Below, one piece after another: positions 16,295-25,992 of a stretch of DNA of 64,000 bases (within the stretch, counting starts at the first letter, position 1; each line of letters starts with the position of its first letter). The notes under the pieces are model-generated. The model did no database searches and was not told the origin of the DNA. It saw nothing but the letters and a program-made list of their open reading frames with translations. The DNA lies in contig JAJCZU010000004.1 of assembly GCA_029262235.1 (NCBI GenBank), positions 1,179,231 to 1,243,230 of the forward strand, written 5' to 3'. Both the position numbers and the translations under genes were made by a program. Origin of the DNA: Candidatus Eiseniibacteriota bacterium (GTDB lineage Bacteria; Orphanbacterota; Orphanbacteria; Orphanbacterales; Orphanbacteraceae).

Positions 16295-16975
16295 ATGTTT
16301 TCGATATTCGATCCGACGATGATTCTGCTGATCCCCGCGATCGCTCTCGCGGCATGGGCGCAGTGGAAGGTTCGCGCTACCTATAACAAGTACTCGGAAG
16401 TGCCCACGCGGGCGGCACGGCCCGGGCTTCGCGTGGCGAAGGACATCCTGCGCGCGAACCGGCTCGAGAGTGTCGGCGTCGAACCGGTGGCCGGGATGCT
16501 GAGCGACCACTACGACCCGCGCGCCAAAGCCGTGCGGCTCTCCGAGGGGAACTACCAGTCCAGTTCGATCGCGGCTGTCGCGGTCGCCGCGCACGAGGTC
16601 GGCCATGCGATGCAGGACGGTCTCGGCTACGCGCCGCTCGCTCTGCGTCACAACCTGTTCCCCGTCGTGAACATCACTTCCACAATGGCGATGCCGCTTC
16701 TGCTGATCGGCTTCCTGTCGAACTTTCCGATGCTGATCGACGTGGGCATCGTTTTCTTCTCCGTCGCCGTTTTCTTTCACGTCGTAACGCTGCCGGTCGA
16801 ATTCAACGCCTCGAGCCGCGCGCTGGTACAGCTTCGTCAGGGAAACTACCTCGATGAAGGGGAACTTGCCGGCGCGAAGAAAGTGCTCGACGCCGCCGCA
16901 CTGACGTACGTCGCGGCAACGGCAATGGCTCTTCTGCAACTCCTTCGTTTCATACTGCTCCGACGGCGTGCCTAA
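16295..16975 (+). CDS. YugP-family membrane zinc metallopeptidase
   Basis: A 226-residue inner-membrane protein. The N-terminal helix (FDPTMILLIPAIALAAWAQW) is followed by the YNKYSEVPTRAARPG segment typical of the YugP/COG2738 family. The HExxH motif HEVGHAMQ has its first His at residue 100. Two or three more membrane helices and a basic C-terminus end the protein. His100, Glu101 and His104 would form the zinc site. Ribosome site GGGAGG lies 7 bases upstream. The stop overlaps the next start (GTG 16968) by 8 bases, implying coupling. The substrate is unknown. Confidence 0.9.
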   Translation: MFSIFDPTMILLIPAIALAAWAQWKVRATYNKYSEVPTRAARPGLRVAKDILRANRLESVGVEPVAGMLSDHYDPRAKAVRLSEGNYQSSSIAAVAVAAHEVGHAMQDGLGYAPLALRHNLFPVVNITSTMAMPLLLIGFLSNFPMLIDVGIVFFSVAVFFHVVTLPVEFNASSRALVQLRQGNYLDEGELAGAKKVLDAAALTYVAATAMALLQLLRFILLRRRA

Positions 16976-19388
16976 CCGGCGCGCAGCCCGGGGACGGAAT
17001 CGCCTCCTCTCTCGCAGAGGGGGCTTCGCATTCGCCTGCCTGCTCGTGTCAGTCGTGCTGTCGGGGAACGCGGCTCAGGCCGCCTCCGTGCGTGAGATCC
17101 GAAGCGAGGAAGAACTGATCCGGGGGCCGGCGGCGATGGGCCAGGTAGGCGATCTGCTGCTCGAGAACGGATGGCTCCGTGTCATCGTGTCCAACATCGA
17201 GCATCCCGCAGGGCGGGCGCTTTCGGGGGGGCAGCTCCTCGACGTGGCGATGCACGGAGGCGAGGACGAATGGGGACAGAGCCTCGTTGCGCTCACGGAC
17301 GAATTTCCGCGCCAGGTCAGATATCAGACGATGGAGATCATGGGTACGGGCACGCGCGCTTCCGTACGATTTCAGGGCAGGGACAGCCGGAACGACAACA
17401 TCGCGATCACGACCACGTACTCACTCTCCGACGGCAGCGATCATCTCGAAATTACGACCGAATACAGAAACGGGATGCGCGGCATGCTCGACAGCGTGAT
17501 CGTCGGCGACCGGATCGCGCTCGGCACGACCTGGGCGTTCGTACCGGGTTACGGAAGGCTCTCCGCCGGACTCCCGAAGGCGGAAGAATTCGTGTCGACT
17601 CCATCACGTATTCTGCTGATCGGTGAAGGCGTTACGTACGGGTGGGAATCGCCCTTCGCCGGTTCGATCGAGCCCCAGAACGAAAACGCGATCCGTGTCA
17701 CGTTCTCGCCGTTTCGGATCGGCGCGAAAGAAACGGAAACATTCGTGCGGCGTCTCTTCGTAGGCGGCCCGGATCCCGGCTCGCTGCTTACGACGATGTC
17801 TCCGGACCATGCGATTCCCGTCCCCGGGCGGATCTACCATGACGATTTTGACGACCTGCTCCAGGACACGTGGGTCGAGGTTCGAAGAGACGGGGTGCCT
17901 TACTCTCTGATTCGCCCCGGCCCCGACGGGCGTTTTCTGGCGCGGCTTCCCGCCGGTGTTTACGACGCGCGAGCGGTGACGAACAACGGCACGGTAGGGC
18001 CGTACCGGCACTTCAACCCCGCGTTCGAACAGTCCGGGGAACTTCGCCTGCAGATGGACGACGAAGCGAAGGTGACGATCGAAGTCCGAGACGAACGGGG
18101 GGATCTGATTCCCGCCAAGGTCTCCCACGTGCGCCCGGGCACCGACGAACTTTCCGTGCCGCATCGCGCGCAGCGTTACCTCGGCACGGGTACGGGTTTC
18201 ATGCGCCTCCCCGCGGGTACGAACCGTCTCTACTTTTCGCACGGCCCTCTTTACGATCGTGTGGTACGCGAGGTCCGTCTCGGGCGGAGCGAACGCGTTG
18301 AAATCTCCGTGACGCTCGAGCGTCAGGTCGACGTGCGCGGACTGCACGCGGTGGACGGAAACGTGCGAAGCGCGCGCAGCCTGAACTCGAGCATTCCGCT
18401 GCGTGATCTGCGCGAGGCCGCCCGCGTCGAGGATCTCGACATGCTTCTGCTGCTCGACCGCGGTCCGAACCCGCCCGCGAATCTCCGGCACGAGACGCCT
18501 TTCATATTGGAAGGGCAGGAGGTGCTCGTACCGCGCATGGGAAGCTTCGGGCTCTTTCCGATCGCGCAGAGTGAGCTCGTGATTTCTGTCGGTTCGAAGG
18601 GGATGGAGGGGAAGGCGCCCACCGAGTTTCTGAGCAAGTTCCGGCGTGTCGGTTCGAAACCGCTGGTGCAGGTCCAGCTCCCGCGTGATCCGGCGAACGG
18701 ATACTTCCAGGCCATCGGGCTCGACCCGCGTACGGGGCTCTCCACGAATATCGAAGTCAGTTACGACTTCGATCTCATCGAAGTGGCCAACGCGACGGAC
18801 CTGCGCAGTGCCCCAGGCGTTTTGAACGATTGGTTTCATTTGCTGAACCTGGGCCACCGCGTCTTCGCCACGGGCAATTCGGACTCCAGAAACCTCGACC
18901 CGGGCGCGCTGGGCTATCCCAGGAATTACGTGGATACGGGAGGGGAGCCGCTGAACGAATCGTCTCTTATAGATGCGCTGCGATCCGGCCGATCAATCGT
19001 AACGACGGGGCCGCTGCTCGACGTGACCGTGAACGGGCGTGCGAAGCCCGGGGAGACGATCGTCGTTCGCGACGGACTCGCGGACGTGGCGATCGAGATT
19101 CAGGCCGCCGAGTGGATCCATCTCGATAAGATGCGTGTCTTCGCAAATGCGCAGCAGATCGGCGAGCAGACGATCCGGAGGCGGCCGGGCGAAACGTCGG
19201 TGCGCCTCAACGAATCGCTCCCGATTCATCGCGATACGTGGGTGGTGGTCGTCGTCACCGGGAAGCAGGATCTCGCCCCCGTGGCAATCGGACCGCGGGG
19301 AGAGCCGATCCGGCCGGTCGCCTTCTCGAATCCGATCTGGATCGACGAGGACGGAAACGGGCGCTTCGACGAACCGGGCGTTCGGTAG
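16968..19388 (+). CDS. CehA/McbA-like exported protein with degenerate PHP metal site
   Basis: An 806-residue protein with a long twin-basic N-terminus and hydrophobic core (FAFACLLVSVVLSGNAAQA). Residues ~40-300 are a beta-rich domain, ~300-440 carboxypeptidase-regulatory-like repeats, and ~450-700 resemble the PHP metallohydrolase fold of CehA/McbA proteins. Recognisable relics are RGLHAVDGNVRSARSLNS, FATGNSDSRNLDPGALGYPR and SIVTTGPLLDVTVNGR. The usual D-H-x-H, D-H and N-S-D-x-H metal motifs are not intact: only one His in LHAV, Arg in GNSDSR. Catalysis is therefore doubtful. It starts at GTG, overlapping the metallopeptidase gene. A binding or structural role is possible. Confidence 0.7.
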   Translation: MPNRRAARGRNRLLSRRGGFAFACLLVSVVLSGNAAQAASVREIRSEEELIRGPAAMGQVGDLLLENGWLRVIVSNIEHPAGRALSGGQLLDVAMHGGEDEWGQSLVALTDEFPRQVRYQTMEIMGTGTRASVRFQGRDSRNDNIAITTTYSLSDGSDHLEITTEYRNGMRGMLDSVIVGDRIALGTTWAFVPGYGRLSAGLPKAEEFVSTPSRILLIGEGVTYGWESPFAGSIEPQNENAIRVTFSPFRIGAKETETFVRRLFVGGPDPGSLLTTMSPDHAIPVPGRIYHDDFDDLLQDTWVEVRRDGVPYSLIRPGPDGRFLARLPAGVYDARAVTNNGTVGPYRHFNPAFEQSGELRLQMDDEAKVTIEVRDERGDLIPAKVSHVRPGTDELSVPHRAQRYLGTGTGFMRLPAGTNRLYFSHGPLYDRVVREVRLGRSERVEISVTLERQVDVRGLHAVDGNVRSARSLNSSIPLRDLREAARVEDLDMLLLLDRGPNPPANLRHETPFILEGQEVLVPRMGSFGLFPIAQSELVISVGSKGMEGKAPTEFLSKFRRVGSKPLVQVQLPRDPANGYFQAIGLDPRTGLSTNIEVSYDFDLIEVANATDLRSAPGVLNDWFHLLNLGHRVFATGNSDSRNLDPGALGYPRNYVDTGGEPLNESSLIDALRSGRSIVTTGPLLDVTVNGRAKPGETIVVRDGLADVAIEIQAAEWIHLDKMRVFANAQQIGEQTIRRRPGETSVRLNESLPIHRDTWVVVVVTGKQDLAPVAIGPRGEPIRPVAFSNPIWIDEDGNGRFDEPGVR

Positions 19389-19394
19389 CGCGGA

Positions 19395-19424
19395 TTGACA
19401 CAACGGAGAAACCCCTGGAATAGT
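19395..19424 (+). promoter_or_regulatory. Promoter placing transcription start at the ATG
   Basis: TTGACA at 19395-19400, an 18-bp spacer and AATAGT at 19419-19424 preceded by TG-G (extended -10). The ATG at 19431 begins 7 bases after the -10 hexamer, so the mRNA would have no leader. No Shine-Dalgarno sequence is visible before the ATG. Confidence 0.5.
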
Positions 19425-19430
19425 GGAAAC

Positions 19431-21155
19431 ATGATGAAACGAATCTTACCGGCAACAGCGCTGCTCTTCGCACTCTTCGGCCCCGCGCGGGCGGAGGAGT
19501 TCTTCCCGCTCGATGATGTCCACAGGGGCATGATCGGCTATGCGCTGACCGTGATCGAAGGGACGCGTATCGACACGATGACGGTCGAAGTGATCGACGT
19601 CATCCGCGCGCGCAGCAGTTCCGGCAGCAGCATTCTCGTCGAAGTGCGCGGTCTCGGCACCGACATCTCCGGGATCGCAGGCGGCATGAGCGGCTCGCCC
19701 GTGTACCTCGAAGGTAAACTGGCCGGTGCACTGGCGTTCACGTACTCGGGCGCGCGGATCGCGATCGGCGGTGTTACCCCGATCGGGGAAATGGTCGAAG
19801 TGCTCGAACGCCGCGACAAAGAAGTCGCGAACCACACGCTGCAGGGACGTCCTGCATCGGGAAGCACCGGGCGCCCGGACCGCATTGCGACGCCGATCGC
19901 GATCAGCGGTTTCGCGGGGCCGGTTTCCGACGACATCGATCGCTTCTTCGCGGACCTGGGCATGGTGACGACGCTCGGTGGCGCGGGAGGGGGCGACTCG
20001 AAGGCGAAAGGCTGGGAGATGCGTCCCGGCGCGGCGGTCGGTGTGCGGCTATTGTCGGGAGACGCGAATCTCACGGCGATCGGTACCGTGACCTGGGTCG
20101 ACGGCGACCGGATGGTCGCATTCGGACATCCCCTCTTCCAATCGGGGAACGCGGTGTTCCCGCTCGTGTCGGCCGAGATTCACGCGGTCATGCCGAGCCG
20201 CGGCCTGTCGTTCAAAATCGGCTCGCCGATCGAGACCGTAGGCGCGATGACGCAGGACAGACGCACCGCGATCGCGGGCGAACTCGGCATGACCGCGCCC
20301 ACGATTCCGATTCGCGTCGGCGTTACGGTGCCGGGCATTCGCAAAGATGAGTTTACCTATGAAGCGATCGATCATCGCGCGCTTACGGCTGCGCTGGCGG
20401 CGTGGGCGACGACGAATTCGATCATGCACAACGAGAAAAGCTGGGGCGACGGGACCGCGCGTGTCAAGACGCGCATCGCGCTTCACGGCACCGACCAGGT
20501 CCTCGAGACCGACAACGTGTACACAGCGTCTACATTCATACGCGCGGCGGCGGCCGATGTCGCGCTTCCGATTCAGGTCTTCGCGAACACGAGCATCGAA
20601 GACGTGGCCGTGAAGAGTATCGATGTCGAGGTGGAAGTGCGCGACGGCCGCGACCTCGTGCGCATCGAGGAAGTGCTCGTCGAGAAGGGCTCGTACCGCC
20701 CGGGTCAGGAAGTGAAGGGCAAGGTTCTCGTGCGGCGATACCAGGGGGGCGTGACGGAACACCCGTTCTCGCTTCCGGTGCCCGCGGATCAGCCGGCGGG
20801 GGAACTGATTCTTCGCGTCTGCGACGCGGAGGGTTCGGAGGACTTCGACGACAAGCGCGCGCCGAACCGCACGCGCGTCACGACCCTGGACGGCTTGATT
20901 TCGCTTCTGAAAGATCGCCGCGGGAACGACCGCGTGTACTGCACGCTCTACGACCGTTCGATCGGGGCGACGATCGAGGGGCGCGCATTCCCGAATCTTC
21001 CCGCATCCGTACTTTCGATTTATGCCGAGCCCCGTCATGCCGATGACGCGGCCTACCGAACCGGCCGCGTGATCGCTGCGACCGACCTGCCGTTTTCCGG
21101 AGTCGTATCCGGCTGCTGGTCGCTCCCCGTGAACATCGACCCGAACGCGCCCTGA
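19431..21155 (+). CDS. SpoIVB-type S55 peptidase domain protein, exported
   Basis: A 574-residue protein with a signal peptide (MMKRILPATALLFALFGPAR). The mature start EEFFPLDDVHRGMIGYALTV is the hallmark of S55-domain proteins. The putative nucleophile lies in GIAGGMSGSPVYLEGKLAGA (Ser89). Further family motifs are MRPGAAVGVRLLSGDANLTA and MVAFGHPLFQSG. The C-terminal third is a beta-rich region of unknown role. SpoIVB of Bacillus cleaves an anti-sigma-pathway partner; this bacterium shows no sporulation genes, so the substrate is open. The gene overlaps the following start by one base (TGATG), although the preferred start of that gene is further in. Confidence 0.88.
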   Translation: MMKRILPATALLFALFGPARAEEFFPLDDVHRGMIGYALTVIEGTRIDTMTVEVIDVIRARSSSGSSILVEVRGLGTDISGIAGGMSGSPVYLEGKLAGALAFTYSGARIAIGGVTPIGEMVEVLERRDKEVANHTLQGRPASGSTGRPDRIATPIAISGFAGPVSDDIDRFFADLGMVTTLGGAGGGDSKAKGWEMRPGAAVGVRLLSGDANLTAIGTVTWVDGDRMVAFGHPLFQSGNAVFPLVSAEIHAVMPSRGLSFKIGSPIETVGAMTQDRRTAIAGELGMTAPTIPIRVGVTVPGIRKDEFTYEAIDHRALTAALAAWATTNSIMHNEKSWGDGTARVKTRIALHGTDQVLETDNVYTASTFIRAAAADVALPIQVFANTSIEDVAVKSIDVEVEVRDGRDLVRIEEVLVEKGSYRPGQEVKGKVLVRRYQGGVTEHPFSLPVPADQPAGELILRVCDAEGSEDFDDKRAPNRTRVTTLDGLISLLKDRRGNDRVYCTLYDRSIGATIEGRAFPNLPASVLSIYAEPRHADDAAYRTGRVIAATDLPFSGVVSGCWSLPVNIDPNAP

Positions 21156-21190
21156 TGGTGCGAGACCAATCCATGAGGAGATTGTTTTTC

Positions 21191-23305
21191 ATGAAATCGT
21201 CGTTCCTACGAACCACCGCTTGCGCGGCAATTACAGCAGGCGCGTTATTCGGATTTTCCGATCGCGCTCTCTCCGTCACGACGAGTTACTGGGACGTCGC
21301 CGGGCGCCAGGCGATCCTGGAAGGGAATGCCGAGAACGTGACCGTGGGTCCGCTCGGTTCGCTCGGGCTTTCCCCTATGCTCGTACAGGTCGGCGACATC
21401 GGCGAGTACTACGTGTGGTCGTTCGCGAAGGACCGCCGCGGAAACCTGTATGTGGGGACCGGGGACCAGGGGCGTATCTACAAAATCGACTCGAGCGGCC
21501 AGTCCTCCCTTTTCTTCGATACGGTCGAACTCGACGTCGTATCGCTCGCGGTCGACAAGGACGGCAACGTGTTCGCGGGCACATCCCCCGACGGCATGAT
21601 TTACAAAATCGCGCCCTCGGGCGAAGGGAAGCCGTTCACGGACACGCCGGAGAGTTACATCTGGTCGATGGTCTTCGACGACCGCGGCGATCTCTATGCG
21701 GGAACGGGTGAAAAAGGACGTGTTTACAAGTTCGACCGTTCGGGGAATGCCGAGATCGTATATGACTCACAGGAAACGAACATTCTCGGGCTCGTCTGGG
21801 ACGATGAGAACGACCGGCTGATTCTCGGAGGCGACGGGAACGGTCTTCTGATCGCGCTCGACCGCGACGGGAAAGCCCAGGTCATTTACGATTCGCCACG
21901 CGACGAAGTGGGCGCCGTATTTCTCGCGCCCGACGGCGCGATCTACTTTTCGTCTGCCGGCGACAGGGATTCGAAAGACCCCGACACCAAAGGCAAGAAG
22001 GACAAGAAGAACGCGCTTCTCTATCGTGTCGATCCCGGCGGCGCCGTCGAGCTCTTCTGGGCATCGGATGCGGAGTTCATCTTCTCGGTCGCGATGCGTG
22101 AAAACGGGAACCTGCTGGTCGGCACCGGCTCGCCCGGCACCCTTGTCGAGTTGAATCCGGATGGCGAAGCCACGATCTGGAAGGAGCTCGCCGAGTCCCA
22201 GCTTCTGAAGTTCCATGCATGGGCGGGTGACTTCGTGTTCGGCACGGGAAATCAGGGGCACGTGTACCGCGTGGGCCCGGACCGCGCGAGCGAAGGGGAG
22301 TACACGTCGGAAACCATGGATGCCGCGAACGTGGCACGCTGGGGGAATCTGCGCTGGTGGGGCGAGACCGAAGGAAGTTCGGATGTCGTGTTCGAAACGC
22401 GGAGCGGCAACACCGAAGAGCCGGACGACACGTGGAGCGACTGGCAGAAGATCCGCGATGAAGACCGCGGCGGAAAGGTGCAGTCGCCCGCCGCGCGCTT
22501 CCTGCAGTGGAAGGCCAGGCTTGTCGGAGACGATGAGAGCGGGCCGCAGGTCGAGCGCGTACGCGTGGCCTACAAAGAGCATAACCTCGCGCCCAAAGTG
22601 CACTCCGTGACGGTGTCGGGCGCGGACGAAACGTATTACGAAGGCCCGTCGGACCAGCGCCCCGAAACGCTGCACCAGGTGCTCGCGGACGGTACGCGCG
22701 TCGAGTATTACCCCGGGCGCTATCGGAACGGCGGTCCGTCCGAGGCCGACGACCTCTGGACGAACTCGATTCGAACCGCGCGCTGGGAAGCGACCGACGC
22801 GAACGGCGATCTGCTTCTCTTCGATGTGTACTGCCGCGGGGCCGGCGAGAATTCGTGGCTCCTTCTGGACGAAGATATTGATCTGCCGTATTTCTCGTGG
22901 GATTCGCGCAAGCTGACCGACGGCGAGTACAGGCTGCGCATCGTGGCGAAAGATCAGCCGCACAATCCCGAAGGGACCGCGCTGACCGCGGAGCGCATCG
23001 GCGAGCCGTTCACGGTGGATAACACGCCCCCCGTGATCGACGGCCTCTCCGCGAGCCGTGACGGCGACCGCATTCGCGTCAAAGCCGGTGCCGAAGACCG
23101 CACGAGTCCGCTCCGGCGCGCCGCGTATTCCTTCGACGCCCAGACATGGCGCGCCGTGGAACCCATTGACGCCATCTTCGATTCGTGGGAAGAAGAGTTT
23201 GCGTTCGAAGCGCCCGAGACGGGTTCGATGAAATCGTCCGTGCTCTTCTTCCGCGTATCCGATGAAGCAGGCAATGTAGCGAGAGGAAAAGTCTCCATTC
23301 GATGA
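21191..23305 (+). CDS. Exported beta-propeller protein with C-terminal Ig-like region
   Basis: A 704-residue protein. ATG 21191 is preferred because GAGGAG lies 10 bases upstream and it starts a good signal peptide (MKSSFLRTTACAAITAGALF); an in-frame ATG at 21155 is less likely. Residues ~50-370 contain propeller blades with repeated WSFAKDRRGNLYVGTGDQGR and MVFDDRGDLYAGTGEKGRV motifs. Beta-sandwich modules follow, ending with VDNTPPVIDGL and FFRVSDEAGNVA, typical of Ig-like repeats. No enzymatic motif was seen. It is probably an envelope or extracellular binding protein, co-transcribed with the S55 protein and overlapping the M16 gene by 4 bases. Confidence 0.8.
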   Translation: MKSSFLRTTACAAITAGALFGFSDRALSVTTSYWDVAGRQAILEGNAENVTVGPLGSLGLSPMLVQVGDIGEYYVWSFAKDRRGNLYVGTGDQGRIYKIDSSGQSSLFFDTVELDVVSLAVDKDGNVFAGTSPDGMIYKIAPSGEGKPFTDTPESYIWSMVFDDRGDLYAGTGEKGRVYKFDRSGNAEIVYDSQETNILGLVWDDENDRLILGGDGNGLLIALDRDGKAQVIYDSPRDEVGAVFLAPDGAIYFSSAGDRDSKDPDTKGKKDKKNALLYRVDPGGAVELFWASDAEFIFSVAMRENGNLLVGTGSPGTLVELNPDGEATIWKELAESQLLKFHAWAGDFVFGTGNQGHVYRVGPDRASEGEYTSETMDAANVARWGNLRWWGETEGSSDVVFETRSGNTEEPDDTWSDWQKIRDEDRGGKVQSPAARFLQWKARLVGDDESGPQVERVRVAYKEHNLAPKVHSVTVSGADETYYEGPSDQRPETLHQVLADGTRVEYYPGRYRNGGPSEADDLWTNSIRTARWEATDANGDLLLFDVYCRGAGENSWLLLDEDIDLPYFSWDSRKLTDGEYRLRIVAKDQPHNPEGTALTAERIGEPFTVDNTPPVIDGLSASRDGDRIRVKAGAEDRTSPLRRAAYSFDAQTWRAVEPIDAIFDSWEEEFAFEAPETGSMKSSVLFFRVSDEAGNVARGKVSIR

Positions 23306-24603
23306 ATCGAAAAAAACCGATCGTTCACGAGCTGCGGAACGGGCTCAAAGTTCTCATGAAGCCCACCCACTCGGCGCCGCTCGTTTCGGTCTGGTGCTGG
23401 TACAAGGTCGGCTCGTCCGACGAGCGCCCCGGAATCACGGGTGTTTCCCACTGGCTCGAACACATGCTCTTCAAGGGGACGAAGAAGTACTCGAAAGAGG
23501 AGATGAAGAGCCTCGTCGAAAAACGCGGCGGGTACTGGAACGGCTACACGTGGATCGACCAGACCACTTACTTCGAAACGCTTCCGAAAGACCATCTCGA
23601 TTTCGCGCTCGAACTCGAATCCGAACGGATGGCGTACAGCCTGATTGATCGCAAGGAGTTTGATTCGGAGCGCACGGTGATTCTGGCCGAACTGCGCGGC
23701 GGCGAGAACAATCCTGAATCGCTGCTTGATCGCGAAGTGACGGCCGCCACGTTTCAGGCGCACGGCTATCACTGGCCCACGATCGGCTGGGAAGAAGACG
23801 TGAAGCGCATCACGCACGACGACATGCTTTCGCATTACGAGCGCTGGTATAACCCGTCGAACGCGACTCTGGTGGTTGCCGGCGACTTCGAACCGGCGGC
23901 GGCGCTGCGTAAAGTGCGCAAACACTTCGGGCGCATCCCGAAGGGGATGAAGCGCCCGCAGGAGCGCACGGTCGAGGCGCCGCAGCTCGGCGAGAAGCGC
24001 GTTACGGTCGAGGGAAGCGGCTCCACTTCGTACTATCATGCGGCGTTTCGCGCGCCGGCCGTTTCCGATCCGCAGTTTTACGCGCTCGTTGTGCTCGACG
24101 CCGTGATCGGCGGCGCGAAAGGCATCAGCCTCTGGAGTTCCGGCTCGGAAGCTTCGAAGAGCTCGCCCCTGAACCAGGAGCTCGTGGAGAAGCGCCTGGC
24201 GACGGCCGCCCGTTCTTTCACGGTGCCGACACGCGACCCGTATCTCTACTATTTTACGGTAACGCTGGCGCACGGCGTCACGACCGACCGCGTGGAAAAG
24301 AGCCTGTTCCGGCTTCTGAACCGGGCGGCTGCCAAAGCACCGACGAAACGCGAACTCGAAAAGGCCAAGAACCAGATCCGGGCCGCGCACGTTTTTCAAA
24401 GCGACTCTGTAACGGAAGTCGCGCACAACCTCGGTTACTTCGAAACGATCGATACGCACGCGTTCCTCGACACGTTCCTCGACCGCGTACAGGCGGTGAC
24501 GGGCGAGCAGGTACGCGCGCTGGCCGAGACGCTCTTCGTCAGCAAAAACAGAACAGTGGGCATTTACGCGCCGGCAAAAGTGCGCAGAGGGAGTCGCGCG
24601 TGA
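23302..24603 (+). CDS. M16 zinc peptidase, catalytic subunit
   Basis: A 433-residue pitrilysin/processing-peptidase-type protein. The inverted zinc motif HxxEH is present as HWLEHMLFKG (His50, Glu53, His54), and the downstream acidic ligand region is ERTVILAELRGGENNPESLL. No signal peptide is obvious, so it may be cytoplasmic or exported by another route. The gene overlaps its neighbours on both sides (ATGA before, GTGA after), so the two M16 subunits are made together. In the M16B subfamily an active HxxEH subunit pairs with an inactive one to form a clamshell that degrades short peptides. Confidence 0.93.
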   Translation: MNRKKPIVHELRNGLKVLMKPTHSAPLVSVWCWYKVGSSDERPGITGVSHWLEHMLFKGTKKYSKEEMKSLVEKRGGYWNGYTWIDQTTYFETLPKDHLDFALELESERMAYSLIDRKEFDSERTVILAELRGGENNPESLLDREVTAATFQAHGYHWPTIGWEEDVKRITHDDMLSHYERWYNPSNATLVVAGDFEPAAALRKVRKHFGRIPKGMKRPQERTVEAPQLGEKRVTVEGSGSTSYYHAAFRAPAVSDPQFYALVVLDAVIGGAKGISLWSSGSEASKSSPLNQELVEKRLATAARSFTVPTRDPYLYYFTVTLAHGVTTDRVEKSLFRLLNRAAAKAPTKRELEKAKNQIRAAHVFQSDSVTEVAHNLGYFETIDTHAFLDTFLDRVQAVTGEQVRALAETLFVSKNRTVGIYAPAKVRRGSRA

Positions 24604-25877
24604 TCCGGACCGTGTTACCCAGCGGCCTTCGCGTGATCGTGAAGACGAACCGGCTGAGCCCGTCCGTCGCCGTTCGGCTCGTGCTGCACTCCGGCACGAT
24701 TGCGGACCCCGCCGGCAAAGAGGGCCTCGCGAACCTCACTTCGTCACTGCTCGAAGACGGCACGAAAAAATGGACCGGCGACACCATCGCCGAAAAGACC
24801 GACTTCATCGGCGCCGATTTCGGTGTGTCCGTGGATCGCCATGCCACCGTTTTTGTTGCGTCGTTCCTGCGCGAGCATCTGGCGTTCATGCTCGGCCTCG
24901 GCCGCGAACTACTGGCGAATCCCGTGTTTCCGGCGAAAGAGATCCGCAAGGTGCAGGGCCAGATATTGTCGGACCTGCGTGAAGACGAGCACGACACCGG
25001 CGCCGTCGCGATGAAGAACCTGCGCCGTTTTCTCTACCCGCGCACTCATCCGTACGGCCGGCCCGGGAGCGGCACGAAGAAAACGATCCCGGCGCTCAAG
25101 CGGAGCGACCTCGTCCGTTTTCATCGCGAGGAGTATCGCCCGAGCGGCGGCATCCTGATGATCGTGGGCGACGTAAAAGAAACAGAAGCCGTGAGCGCCG
25201 CCAAACGTGCTTTCGGTTCCTGGCGCGGCAACGGGCGCCCCGGACCGCCGGAAGTGCCGGACGCGCGCGGACCGCAGCGCATTCGCACGAAAGCCCACGT
25301 CATTCCCCAGAAATCGCAGTGCGACATCGCGCTGGGCATGGTGGGGATCCGGCGCCTCGACCCCGATTTCTTCGCCGCCATCGTCCTGAACCAGATTCTG
25401 GGCGCGTTCGGTCTCGGCGGGCGGCTCGGGAACCGGATTCGCGAACAGGAAGGGCTGGCGTACTACGTCTACAGCGCCCTCTCACCGACCGTGGGCCCCG
25501 GCCCCTTCGTGATCCGCGCCGGCGTCCATCCGAGCCATGTCGGCCGCGCTGTGGCTCTCATGACCGAGGAGATCGATCGGATCCGCCAGAAGAAGGTGAC
25601 CGACCGCGAAATCGAAGAAACCAGGCGATTTATGATCGACAGCATGCCTCTCAGGCTCGAAACGAACGAGGGAATCGCCGCCTTTCACCTGAACGAGGAG
25701 TACTACGGGCTCGGTCCGCACTACCTCGAAAAGTACCGCGAATCCGTGCAAGGCGTTACAAAGGAAGAGGTTCTCGCTGTTGCCCAGCGCCTGCTGCGTC
25801 CGGACGCCTTCGGGCTCTCTGTCGCAGGTCCGGCGCTCCCGGCGCCGCTCGAGGATCTCGTCGGTCCGCTCTCCTGA
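24600..25877 (+). CDS. M16 peptidase-like, non-catalytic subunit
   Basis: A 425-residue partner of the preceding gene, starting at GTG 24600. The N-terminal half follows the M16 fold, but the HxxEH position reads ANLTSSLLEDG, so zinc is not bound. The C-terminal half keeps the R/Y substrate-binding motif (LGGRLGNRIREQEGLAYYVY). This is the usual split of M16B heterodimers. A promoter for the next operon begins 13 bases after the stop, which ends this transcription unit. Confidence 0.92.
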   Translation: MIRTVLPSGLRVIVKTNRLSPSVAVRLVLHSGTIADPAGKEGLANLTSSLLEDGTKKWTGDTIAEKTDFIGADFGVSVDRHATVFVASFLREHLAFMLGLGRELLANPVFPAKEIRKVQGQILSDLREDEHDTGAVAMKNLRRFLYPRTHPYGRPGSGTKKTIPALKRSDLVRFHREEYRPSGGILMIVGDVKETEAVSAAKRAFGSWRGNGRPGPPEVPDARGPQRIRTKAHVIPQKSQCDIALGMVGIRRLDPDFFAAIVLNQILGAFGLGGRLGNRIREQEGLAYYVYSALSPTVGPGPFVIRAGVHPSHVGRAVALMTEEIDRIRQKKVTDREIEETRRFMIDSMPLRLETNEGIAAFHLNEEYYGLGPHYLEKYRESVQGVTKEEVLAVAQRLLRPDAFGLSVAGPALPAPLEDLVGPLS

Positions 25878-25890
25878 CGCCACCGGGTGC

Positions 25891-25920
25891 TTGACACCCA
25901 TTTCCTGCGCCCTATATATT
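25891..25920 (+). promoter_or_regulatory. Promoter of the yceD-rpmF-plsX-fab operon
   Basis: TTGACA at 25891-25896 and TATATT at 25915-25920 with an 18-bp spacer (or TATATA at 25913 with 16 bp). It lies 73 bases before the yceD start and is the only clear promoter before the nine-gene run that follows. Confidence 0.8.
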
Positions 25921-25992
25921 GTTTGATTCTGAGGTCCGGTCGGGCACGTCCCGGGATTCCTCCTCCCTTTATGCGAAAGTGGGGTTCCGCTG

